Below are positions 1-6,745 of a DNA stretch of 55,053 nt, in pieces. Made by a program: the position numbers and the translations under genes. The stretch is from an uncultured Bacteroidia bacterium (lineage in GTDB: Bacteria > Bacteroidota > Bacteroidia > Bacteroidales > Prolixibacteraceae). The stretch covers positions 1 to 55,053 of the forward strand of contig CAIUAN010000027.1 in NCBI GenBank assembly GCA_903897145.1, read 5' to 3'. Position 1 is the stretch's first letter. Every line of letters starts with the position of its first letter. The notes beneath the pieces were generated by a model, which saw only the letters and a program-made list of their open reading frames with translations, was not told the DNA's origin and searched no databases.

Positions 1-179
1 CTATCAGCGAGTGGTTTTCCCTCTTGGTCCAAGGAATAGGTTCCGACATAAAAACTAAATGATGTGACAGGTTTCGGTTTAGGCTTGGACTTAGATTTAT
101 GTTTAGTTTTTGCCCCTAGCGCTTGAGCTGTAAAGATTAAGAGGACTATTGCAGAAGCAATAATAAGTGATTTTCTCAT
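1..179 (-). CDS. N-terminal part of an exported protein, possibly a lactonase-family beta-propeller
   Basis: Only the first 59 codons are inside the window; the gene runs off the left edge. It starts with ATG and has a clear signal peptide (basic MRKS, a hydrophobic stretch, cleavage probably after AQA), then a Lys/Pro-rich linker, then the phrase SFYVGTYS. A strand reading like YVGTYS opens the first blade of many 6-phosphogluconolactonase-type propellers, which is the only reason for naming that family; the fragment is too short to confirm it. It lies 9 bp downstream of the barrel gene on the same strand, so it is probably the last gene of the same transcript. Confidence 0.45.
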   Translation of the reverse strand, partial: MRKSLIIASAIVLLIFTAQALGAKTKHKSKSKPKPKPVTSFSFYVGTYSLDQEGKPLAD

Positions 180-188
180 TGAAGAATA

Positions 189-941
189 CTAATTTAAATA
201 ATAAACAAATCCAATCGTTCCAGTAATCATCCGAAGCGGTATTTTGTATGATGCGGAGCCCAAAACGTCTGTAATAGCGCCATCCGCTTGCTGCGAAATT
301 CGCGTTTGTTGATAGGAAATAGTGGCATCAGATATGTAATAATCTAAACCCAATTTAAGGTTTAACTGCTGTGAGATTGGAAAACGAAAGGCGGTGCCAG
401 CCAAGAGTCCAAAAGAGCTATTCATCGTTGTTGCATTCTTATCTAAATAATACCATTTATTGGCTGGATCGTTGTATTGTAGTTTTTGCTGTGGAAGATA
501 AGTCAGGTTTAAACCACCAAGAAGCTGAAGGTCCCAATAAAATCGACCTAGATTAAGGGTAAAGACGGGTCCTCCAAGCAAGGCATTCCACATCCATGGG
601 TTCGAAGTATAGGAGAACTTACTTGGATCATTAACTGAGATAACCGAAGGCACTCTAGCAGTAAGCAGTTTCTGCATCCCATCATTATCAATTGTATTGG
701 TATTAATCAAAGTCATCCCTTTTAATCCCCAATGATCATTCAAAGGGTAAGTCGCATCAATCACAAGTGTGAAACCCTTCTGAGCATAGCCAGATAGCTT
801 ATCGCTATTTAGTGAATTTGCAAAAGTACTATTCGGCCAGGACCCTCCCATCGAAAAAGAAAAATACCAGTTATTATATTGAGCTTGACTAAAGCTACAA
901 ATAGAAATAAAACTTAAGATCAATAGACATTTTTTCATCAT
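189..941 (-). CDS. Exported outer-membrane beta-barrel protein, unknown role
   Basis: The 250-residue product has a signal peptide (MMKKCLLILSFISICSFSQA, about 20 residues), then alternating short strands rich in aromatic and Gly residues (for example WYFSFSMGGSW near the new N-terminus) and ends in FVYYLN, a typical strand-like C-terminus. This fits an 8- to 10-stranded outer-membrane porin-like barrel (OmpA/PorT-like fold). No peptidoglycan-binding domain follows. There are two consecutive ATG codons, and either could be the start. It lies 42 bp after the membrane-protein gene 984-1823 and 9 bp before the next exported protein, so the three are probably co-transcribed. The substrate, if any, cannot be told from sequence. 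Confidence 0.6.
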   Translation of the reverse strand: MMKKCLLILSFISICSFSQAQYNNWYFSFSMGGSWPNSTFANSLNSDKLSGYAQKGFTLVIDATYPLNDHWGLKGMTLINTNTIDNDGMQKLLTARVPSVISVNDPSKFSYTSNPWMWNALLGGPVFTLNLGRFYWDLQLLGGLNLTYLPQQKLQYNDPANKWYYLDKNATTMNSSFGLLAGTAFRFPISQQLNLKLGLDYYISDATISYQQTRISQQADGAITDVLGSASYKIPLRMITGTIGFVYYLN

Positions 942-983
942 ATAGACGTTTGATTAAGCAATAGCTAAACTGCTAAGCATGCA

Positions 984-1823
984 TTATCTTTGGATAAAAT
1001 TCACCATAATTGGCAGAATAAAACCTTTCACTGCTTTTGCAATAGGGACAACAAACTCATTTTCTACAAAGGTAGAGGGAATTAAAAAGATTAACAAGGT
1101 TAATACGGCGGCCGCCAAAATTATGATTGTATTATATTTTCTTTGAATAGTCAGGACCACAACTAGCCAGACCAATGAAGCCATAAAAAACTTATTATTA
1201 TTCATGGAATATTCAATAGAAAAGCCAGTCCACCAATTATTTAACGCATATTTATGAACGATTGGTGCCACAATAAATCCTCCAATAATAAAACTTATAA
1301 ACGAGAGCATAGCAAAGAATTTTGAAGCCTTAGAGCCAAATAAAGCTAATAAACCAGTCCATGTACTTAACAACAAGGCTAGAGCTAAAACAGCTAAATT
1401 CATAAAAAGGGGAAATTTCGGGATGTCACCTTCAAAAAGCAAAATTATTGGCTTTGAAATCGTATAATCAAGTTGAACGTTATTTTTGAATAAATCGACT
1501 CGATATTCAATTTTATAACCTGGTGCATTATAAGGTATCGATGCCACAAGCTTATCTCCTTCTCGGACCATGTCAACTTTAGTCATCTCATCCTGGCTAG
1601 GATATTTTCTAAAAAACAATATTCCTTTAACTGAAATATCGCCTATTGGGATTATAATTGGACAATCTGATTTACCAACATGCGCGTGAACAAATGGAAC
1701 AGAGTATTTCTGTATCTCAATGGGGACTATTGCCAATGAAGGATAAGTTGGACTGAGAAATCGTGCATAATAAGCGACAGAACAGGTAATGATTAAAGCA
1801 AGTATCCAGAGTAAGCCCTTCAT
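984..1823 (-). CDS. Multi-pass inner-membrane protein with an extracytoplasmic domain, unknown function
   Basis: The 279-residue protein has an N-terminal membrane anchor (about residues 3-22), a hydrophilic domain of about 110 residues that looks like a small beta-sandwich (about 30-135), then four to five membrane helices (about 140-160, 168-190, 212-228, 232-252) and a hydrophobic C-terminal segment. I do not recognise the family, and no catalytic motif is visible. It is the first gene of a minus-strand group with a beta-barrel and a second exported protein, which suggests a cell-envelope role. It diverges from the PmoA-like gene at 1908 across an 84-bp gap that must hold both promoters; I found no good TAnnTTTG match there. 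Confidence 0.55.
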   Translation of the reverse strand: MKGLLWILALIITCSVAYYARFLSPTYPSLAIVPIEIQKYSVPFVHAHVGKSDCPIIIPIGDISVKGILFFRKYPSQDEMTKVDMVREGDKLVASIPYNAPGYKIEYRVDLFKNNVQLDYTISKPIILLFEGDIPKFPLFMNLAVLALALLLSTWTGLLALFGSKASKFFAMLSFISFIIGGFIVAPIVHKYALNNWWTGFSIEYSMNNNKFFMASLVWLVVVLTIQRKYNTIIILAAAVLTLLIFLIPSTFVENEFVVPIAKAVKGFILPIMVNFIQR

Positions 1824-1907
1824 AGCTAGATATCAAATTATTGGTCTGTGAAAATAGCAATAAATAACTATTTTTACAATCAAAACAACTAAAGACCTTA
1901 ATTCAAT

Positions 1908-2966
1908 ATGAAGATCTCACCATTTATATTTGTGTTTATGTTTGGCCTTGTTGGCCTTTCTGCATCTGCTCAAGTTAAGAAAGATGCTAGTTTAAGATTT
2001 AAATTAAACGTAAAAGAGAGTGAACGAAAAGTCGATGTGCTCATCGATGGCAAGCTTTTTACTTCCTATCAATGGCCTGAGAATGTTATGAAGCCTGTTC
2101 TTTATCCTGTACTAACATCAGCTGGAACAGAAATCACTAGGGGCTATCCGATGAATCCACGAGCGGGAGAACGTGTTGATCATCCGCATCATGTTGGTAT
2201 TTGGTTTAACTATGGTGATGTGGATGGTTTTGACTTCTGGAATAATTCACCAGCCATTTCACCAGAGAAAAAAAGTGGCTTCGGCACTATTAAGCATATC
2301 AAGATAAACCGGATCAAAGAGGATTTCGGAAAAGCAGAACTTGTGACCACCGAAAGCTGGATCGATCCATCCGGTAAAGAACTGCTTTCGGAAAAGACAG
2401 AATATCATTTTATCGCCAAAGGATCGATGCGTATAATCGATCGTGTTGCGATCCTTACTGCGACAGGGAAAACGGTCTCCTTAAAAGACAATAAAGAAGG
2501 GGTAATGGCTATTCGCGTAGCTCGCCAATTGGAACTTCCCTCTAAAGATGAGGTTATTATGACTGATGCACAAGGTAACCCTACGACTGTTAAAAAGATG
2601 ACGAATGAGGGTGTTACAGGCAGCTATCGAAGCAGCGAAGGGATCAAAGACGATGCCGTGTGGAGCACCCGCGCCAAATGGATGGATCTAAATGGTACCA
2701 TAGGAAATGAGAAAATAGCCCTTGTGATTTGTGACCATCCTAAAAATCAAAGCTATCCGACCTATTGGCATGCGAGGGGTTATGGATTATTTTCAGCAAA
2801 TCCACTAGGATGGAGTGTTTTCACCAAAGGCAAAGAGACTTTAAATTATAGTATTCAAGGAGGGAAATCGGCTATATTCCGTTATCGTATAATCGTAAAT
2901 TCGGGATCTGATCTAAGCGATTCAGAAATAACTGCTTTATCGGATGAATTTGCGCGTAAATATTAA
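1908..2966 (+). CDS. Exported PmoA-like protein (DUF6807 family)
   Basis: This 352-residue protein has a signal peptide (cleavage after SASA, about residue 21) and the family's hallmark HPHHVGIWFNYGDVDGFDFW segment starting at residue 92. Pfam calls this family 'methane oxygenase PmoA', but the name is historical: in Bacteroidota these proteins are secreted or periplasmic, sit in sugar-use loci and have no shown link to methane oxidation. The His cluster at 92-95 suggests metal or sugar binding (inference). It is 17 bp upstream of the SpmA/SpmB-type transporter and very likely co-transcribed with it. The length is normal for the family and the reading frame is intact. Confidence 0.8.
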   Translation: MKISPFIFVFMFGLVGLSASAQVKKDASLRFKLNVKESERKVDVLIDGKLFTSYQWPENVMKPVLYPVLTSAGTEITRGYPMNPRAGERVDHPHHVGIWFNYGDVDGFDFWNNSPAISPEKKSGFGTIKHIKINRIKEDFGKAELVTTESWIDPSGKELLSEKTEYHFIAKGSMRIIDRVAILTATGKTVSLKDNKEGVMAIRVARQLELPSKDEVIMTDAQGNPTTVKKMTNEGVTGSYRSSEGIKDDAVWSTRAKWMDLNGTIGNEKIALVICDHPKNQSYPTYWHARGYGLFSANPLGWSVFTKGKETLNYSIQGGKSAIFRYRIIVNSGSDLSDSEITALSDEFARKY

Positions 2967-2983
2967 TACCGTTACCTCTATTT

Positions 2984-4216
2984 ATGGCACTTAATTTTAT
3001 CTGGATCTTTTTTTTCTTAATTGCATTTGTAATTGGGCTAGTTAAAACTTTTTTCTTGGGAGATGCACAAGTCTTTCCCGACATGGTCAACTCGACCTTC
3101 GATATGGCGAAGAGTGGATTTGAAATCTCCATTGGTTTGGCTGGTGTACTTACCTTATGGTCAGGCATCATGAAGATTGGCGAAAAAGGGGGTGTCGTAA
3201 CGATTATCTCGAGATTAATTGGCCCATTCTTCAACAAGCTTTTTCCTGAGCTAGGAGAGAAGCATCCAGCCTATGGACCGATGATGATGAATCTAGCCGC
3301 TAATATGCTTGGGCTTGATAATGCTGCCACACCAATGGGGCTGCAAGCGATGAGCGAGATGCAGAAATCTAATCCAAATAAAGAAGTTGCCTCCAATGCT
3401 CAGATCATGTTTCTGGTCTTAAATGCCTCTGGGCTAACCTTGATTCCTATATCGATTATGGTTTACAGAGCGCAATTAGGTGCTCACGATCCATCTGATG
3501 TGTTTATCCCTATCTTATTAGCTACATTTTTCTCAACAATTACTGGACTTATCTCAGTTTCAATCTATCAAAAAATCAACCTCTGGGACCGGACAATCAT
3601 GGCCTATTTAACAGGCATGCTTACATTTGTGATTGGACTGATCTATTGGACACATACCTTATCTCCAGAGGATCTATCGCTTTATTCGAAAGTCTCAAGT
3701 AACCTCATTCTATTTTCGATTATCACCCTATTTCTGCTTTTGGGTATGCGGAAAAAGATCAATGTGTATGAAACTTTTATAGATGGGGCTAAAGAAGGAT
3801 TTTCAACGGCGGTTAAGATCATCCCCTATTTAGTGGCAATCTTAGTTGGCATAGGGGTATTCAGAGCTTCTGGTGCTATGGATTTTGTGATTGCTGGCAT
3901 TAAGTGGCTCATTGAAGCCTTAGGCATTAACAGTGAATTTATAGGCGCCTTGCCTACTGCATTAATGAAGCCGCTGAGCGGAAGTGGCTCACGGGGAATG
4001 ATGATCGATGTAATGAAACATTCGGGTGCCGATTCTTTTATTGGAAGATTATCGTGTATTGTTCAGGGAGCTGGTGACACCACTTTCTTTGTACTTGCCG
4101 TATATTTTGGATCTGTTGGAATTAAAAAGAGCAGACATGCCTTAGCATGTGCTTTATTAGCCGATTTAGCGGGATTAATTGCAGCCATTTTAATTGGCTA
4201 CCTCTTCTTTCATTAA
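2984..4216 (+). CDS. Fused SpmA/SpmB-type membrane protein (nucleoside-recognition 'gate' domains)
   Basis: The 410-residue protein is a natural fusion of homologues of Bacillus spore maturation proteins A (about residues 1-195) and B (about 270-410), each with a gate domain. Signature segments are LGLDNAATPMG in the first half, and PLSGSGSRGMM and QGAGDTTFFVLAVYFG in the second. About nine to ten membrane helices are visible. The organism is not a spore former as far as this window shows; in Bacteroidota the fused form is common, and its substrate is not established (nucleoside or other small solute transport is assumed). It follows the PmoA-like gene by 17 bp and ends 24 bp before a strong terminator. 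Confidence 0.85.
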   Translation: MALNFIWIFFFLIAFVIGLVKTFFLGDAQVFPDMVNSTFDMAKSGFEISIGLAGVLTLWSGIMKIGEKGGVVTIISRLIGPFFNKLFPELGEKHPAYGPMMMNLAANMLGLDNAATPMGLQAMSEMQKSNPNKEVASNAQIMFLVLNASGLTLIPISIMVYRAQLGAHDPSDVFIPILLATFFSTITGLISVSIYQKINLWDRTIMAYLTGMLTFVIGLIYWTHTLSPEDLSLYSKVSSNLILFSIITLFLLLGMRKKINVYETFIDGAKEGFSTAVKIIPYLVAILVGIGVFRASGAMDFVIAGIKWLIEALGINSEFIGALPTALMKPLSGSGSRGMMIDVMKHSGADSFIGRLSCIVQGAGDTTFFVLAVYFGSVGIKKSRHALACALLADLAGLIAAILIGYLFFH

Positions 4217-4240
4217 CTTCATTTAATACAAGCTATAAAC

Positions 4241-4277
4241 AAAAAGCCCCGATAGACAATTCTATCGGGGCTTTTTA
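4241..4277. terminator. Rho-independent terminator, works on both strands
   Basis: Near-perfect hairpin AAAAAGCCCCGATAGA / TCTATCGGGGCTTTTT with a short CAAT loop, flanked by A and T runs on both sides. It ends the PmoA-SpmAB transcript on the plus strand and the small exported-protein gene (4333-4482) on the minus strand. Confidence 0.9.
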
Positions 4278-4332
4278 AAAGTTACTGAATAGTCTAAAAG
4301 CCTTTCAGACCTTAGATTAAACAGAAAATAAA

Positions 4333-4482
4333 TTACTTCGCTTTTTTGCTATCAGCAGCTTTGTCGCAAGATTTTTTGCATTCTTTAGAACAAGCTGCTT
4401 TAGTTTTTGCTTCAGCCATAACATTTACAGAAACTAGAGTCATTCCAGCAACCATAACAAATAGATAAACTAATTTTTTCAT
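4333..4482 (-). CDS. Small exported Cys-containing peptide (49 residues)
   Basis: ATG-to-TAA frame of 49 codons. A signal peptide covers about residues 1-22 (MKKLVYLFVMVAGMTLVSV, then NVMA), leaving a mature peptide of about 27 residues, rich in Lys and Ala, with three Cys spaced CxxxCxxxC (CSKECKKSC). The convergent terminator placed 56 bp after the stop codon supports its being expressed. Similar short, Lys-rich, Cys-containing exported peptides occur in Bacteroidota, but I know no function; metal or heme binding, or covalent cross-linking, are guesses only. It stands alone between the SpmAB and crcB genes. Confidence 0.6.
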   Translation of the reverse strand: MKKLVYLFVMVAGMTLVSVNVMAEAKTKAACSKECKKSCDKAADSKKAK

Positions 4483-4730
4483 GTTGAACGAATTTAAGGT
4501 TAAAATTAAAATACAATTTAAGATTGAGAAAGATTATTACTAATCATCTCAATGAAGATTGGCAATCCAATACTTTGATTGCGTATGTTCAAATTTCGTG
4601 ATTTTTATTCATTAATTATCAGATCGTGCTAAATATTTTATCTATCTAATATACAAACACTTATGAATCTTTATTCTAAATAAACCTCTCCTATTTAACT
4701 TCTAAAACGCTTAAAAAGCAACCAAAAGGT

Positions 4731-4752
4731 GATTGAAATTTAAATTTCAATC
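4731..4752. repeat. Perfect 22-bp palindrome upstream of crcB
   Basis: GATTGAAATTT followed directly by its reverse complement, with no spacer. It lies about 57 bp upstream of the predicted -33 element of crcB. A dimeric regulator binding site is possible; so is chance in AT-rich DNA, although 11 matched pairs without a break is long for chance. Confidence 0.6.
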
Positions 4753-4808
4753 AATGGGCACTATTCAAAGAGCAAATATGGTGATCTGTATCCACCCATT
4801 CAATCCGA

Positions 4809-4839
4809 TTTAAAAATAACAATAGGTTTATTACCTTTG
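4809..4839 (+). promoter_or_regulatory. Predicted promoter of crcB
   Basis: TTTA (4809-4812), 19 bp, TACCTTTG (4832-4839). This matches the Bacteroidota consensus TTTG-N19/21-TAnnTTTG with one mismatch. It predicts a start near 4845 and a leader of about 64 bases. Confidence 0.4.
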
Positions 4840-4908
4840 ACACAATGAGGATTTATCATTAAACCTAATTAGGTGCCAATTATTCGAATAATTAAATTGA
4901 TCCTGCCG

Positions 4909-5286
4909 ATGTTTAAGACTTTATTAATATGTGGAACTGGTGGATTTATCGGAACCGTAATCAGATTTTTAATTTCACGCTATTTTCAAGAAAATTCCTT
5001 ATCCCTATTTCCTTGGGGAACATTTTCGGTGAATATTATTGGAAGTCTGCTCATTGGGCTATTCTATGGCCTATCAGAACGAGGAAATATCTTAAGCCCT
5101 GAAATACTACTATTTCTTACGGTTGGAATCTGCGGTGGATTTACCACTTTCTCAACGTTGGCGAATGACAGCTACATCCTAATGCAAGGAAAGGAATGGC
5201 TTAAATTAAGTTTATATACCAGCTTAAGCTTCTTTCTTGGACTAGTAGCGGTCTATCTTGGCAGGCTTATCGTAAAAATTTTCTAA
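4909..5286 (+). CDS. crcB: Fluoride channel CrcB/Fluc
   Basis: The 125-residue membrane protein of four helices exports fluoride as an antiparallel dimer in the inner membrane. Family segments are present in order: GGFIGTVIRFLIS near the start, PWGTFSVNIIGS (with the conserved Asn) in the middle and GICGGFTTFSTLANDS in helix 3, containing the conserved Phe and Ser/Thr residues that line the pore. A longer reading from a GTG at 4873 adds 12 residues not seen in typical Fluc proteins; the ATG at 4909 gives the usual length and the usual start (MFKTLLICGTGG), so I chose it. It converges on the SGNH esterase gene with a gap of only 12 bp. No fluoride riboswitch was recognised upstream. Confidence 0.9.
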   Translation: MFKTLLICGTGGFIGTVIRFLISRYFQENSLSLFPWGTFSVNIIGSLLIGLFYGLSERGNILSPEILLFLTVGICGGFTTFSTLANDSYILMQGKEWLKLSLYTSLSFFLGLVAVYLGRLIVKIF

Positions 5287-5298
5287 CGGAGATCTCTG

Positions 5299-6075
5299 TT
5301 ATTTTCCAAAAACAAATTCCATCCAAGCATCAGCCATTAATTGTGCTCCGGCAATTGATGGGTGAACACCATCAGGAGTCCAGTGTGTTGGTGGAGCAAT
5401 TTTGCAAGCCTTATCAAACACCTCTTGATAAGGGACAAAGATAGCGCCGAATTCTTTTGCTAATTTTTTCGAGACTGCGCGATATTGGTCAAAGTCAGGA
5501 AACCACGTTGCATCAACTGCTCTGCAGCCTAAAACAGCAAAGGGCTCGCATATGACAAGCTTAACTTGTGGCAACTGCTCTTTGGTCCTTTTAAGCAAGG
5601 CTCTATAATCCGTTTCATAAATCTCAACTGTGCCGTTATAATTACCGTTATGTTTATGCCAAAAATCATTAACTCCGATTAAGATACTTAGTACAGAAGG
5701 CTTAAGATCAAAACAATCAGCTTGCCAGCGCTCCGCTAACTGATACACTTTGTTTCCACTAACCCCTTTATTATATATTTCTAGATTCTTAGCTGCAAAT
5801 GTATTTAACAAATTGGCAGCAGCCAGAAAGGCATAACCAGAACCTAATGCTGAAGGGTTATTTGACTCGTTACTTTTTCTATTCCGACCTGCATCAGTGA
5901 TTGAGTCTCCTTGAAAAAGAATAACACTTTTATCATTTAAAGAATGTGATTTTAATTTAGATACTGAGGCATCAGTGGCGACATCCATTGCAGACAAGGC
6001 AACTGGAAGAACCGATAAGCCTGCTGTTGCCATTAAAGTTGATTTCAAAAAATCTCTACGATCAGATACTTTCAT
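5299..6075 (-). CDS. Exported SGNH/GDSL-type esterase
   Basis: The 258-residue protein starts with a Tat-like signal (SDRRDFLKSTLMATAG, cleavage near residue 29). The SGNH blocks are all visible: FQGDSITDAG with nucleophile Ser58, GVSGNKV with the oxyanion Gly/Asn, GVNDFW with Asn, and DGVHPS near the C-terminus with the catalytic Asp235 and His238. Enzymes of this type remove acyl groups from carbohydrates or lipids; in Bacteroidota, Tat-exported versions often act on acetylated sugars. The substrate here is unknown. A TATGTTTG element lies about 52 bp upstream (6127-6134). It is probably a single-gene transcript. Confidence 0.85.
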   Translation of the reverse strand: MKVSDRRDFLKSTLMATAGLSVLPVALSAMDVATDASVSKLKSHSLNDKSVILFQGDSITDAGRNRKSNESNNPSALGSGYAFLAAANLLNTFAAKNLEIYNKGVSGNKVYQLAERWQADCFDLKPSVLSILIGVNDFWHKHNGNYNGTVEIYETDYRALLKRTKEQLPQVKLVICEPFAVLGCRAVDATWFPDFDQYRAVSKKLAKEFGAIFVPYQEVFDKACKIAPPTHWTPDGVHPSIAGAQLMADAWMEFVFGK

Positions 6076-6126
6076 GCTAAAGGATTTAGTTAGGTATAAT
6101 AAATGATTTATTATTCTTTAAGATGT

Positions 6127-6134
6127 CAAACATA
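6127..6134 (-). promoter_or_regulatory. Candidate -7 element of the SGNH esterase gene
   Basis: TATGTTTG on the minus strand, a full match to TAnnTTTG. No TTTG lies at the right distance upstream, so this is only a partial promoter match. Confidence 0.3.
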
Positions 6135-6166
6135 CAAAAAATATAGAAGTATTCTATTCAATACAA

Positions 6167-6715
6167 CTATTCAATAAGCATATCCATTTTTAATTTTCCA
6201 GCAAGTTCTTCTCCAACAAGCAGTTTAACAAGCTCTAAGGCAAAAGTAAGTGCCGCCCCTACCCCCCTTGCAGTAATGATCTGATGATCTATGATGCATG
6301 GATCCAACCTCACATGAGCACCTTCTAGAGTCGATTCAAATCCTGGATAGCACACTGCATTTTTGCCTTTTAACAAACCTAAACCGCCCAAGACTAAGGG
6401 AGCAGCACAAATGGCCGCAATATATTTCCCATTCGCTGAATACTCCATAATCATTGATTTTAATCCTGTATGCTCATTTAAATTCTTTGCTCCAGGCATG
6501 CCACCAGGCAAAATAATCATGGATCCAAGAGAATAATCAACCTCCTTAAACATTTGATCTGCGACAACTGAAATCTTGTGCGCACCGGTCACCTGCAAAG
6601 TTGAGCCAATTGAAACGGTGACTACAGGCAAATTAGCACGGCGCAAGACATCCACAACCGTTAAAGCCTCAATTTCTTCAAAACCGTCAGCTAGGTGCAC
6701 AAATATTGTTTGCAT
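6167..6715 (-). CDS. DJ-1/PfpI family protein (YajL/ThiJ type)
   Basis: The 182-residue cytoplasmic protein has the DJ-1 layout: LADGFEEIEAL with the conserved Glu (residue 13/14), LPGGMPGAKNL, and the nucleophile elbow AAICAAPLVLGGLG with Cys103. Family members have been given roles as a glyoxalase/deglycase and a redox-sensing chaperone; sequence cannot separate these. The C-terminal segment TARGVGAALTFALELV is typical of the YajL branch. It starts 30 bp after the stop codon of the large TPR gene on the same strand, so the two are probably one transcript, but the functional link is unclear. Confidence 0.88.
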   Translation of the reverse strand: MQTIFVHLADGFEEIEALTVVDVLRRANLPVVTVSIGSTLQVTGAHKISVVADQMFKEVDYSLGSMIILPGGMPGAKNLNEHTGLKSMIMEYSANGKYIAAICAAPLVLGGLGLLKGKNAVCYPGFESTLEGAHVRLDPCIIDHQIITARGVGAALTFALELVKLLVGEELAGKLKMDMLIE

Positions 6716-6745
6716 AATTAGAATCTATAAAATGTTATATCATAA

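Larger units (their letters stand above)
4483..4908. other. AT-rich intergenic region upstream of crcB
   Basis: Gap of 426 bases without a convincing gene. It must hold the minus-strand promoter of the small exported peptide and the plus-strand promoter of crcB. I see a 22-bp perfect palindrome (4731-4752) and one good promoter (4809-4839). The conserved pieces of a fluoride riboswitch are not recognisable. Confidence 0.5.

Noticed and set aside
2872-3237. 121-codon frame antisense to the PmoA/SpmAB junction
   Set aside because: It overlaps two well-supported genes on the other strand and shows no domain or signal.
4753-4908. Fluoride riboswitch upstream of crcB
   Set aside because: The conserved GGxGATGG and pseudoknot segments could not be found in the leader.
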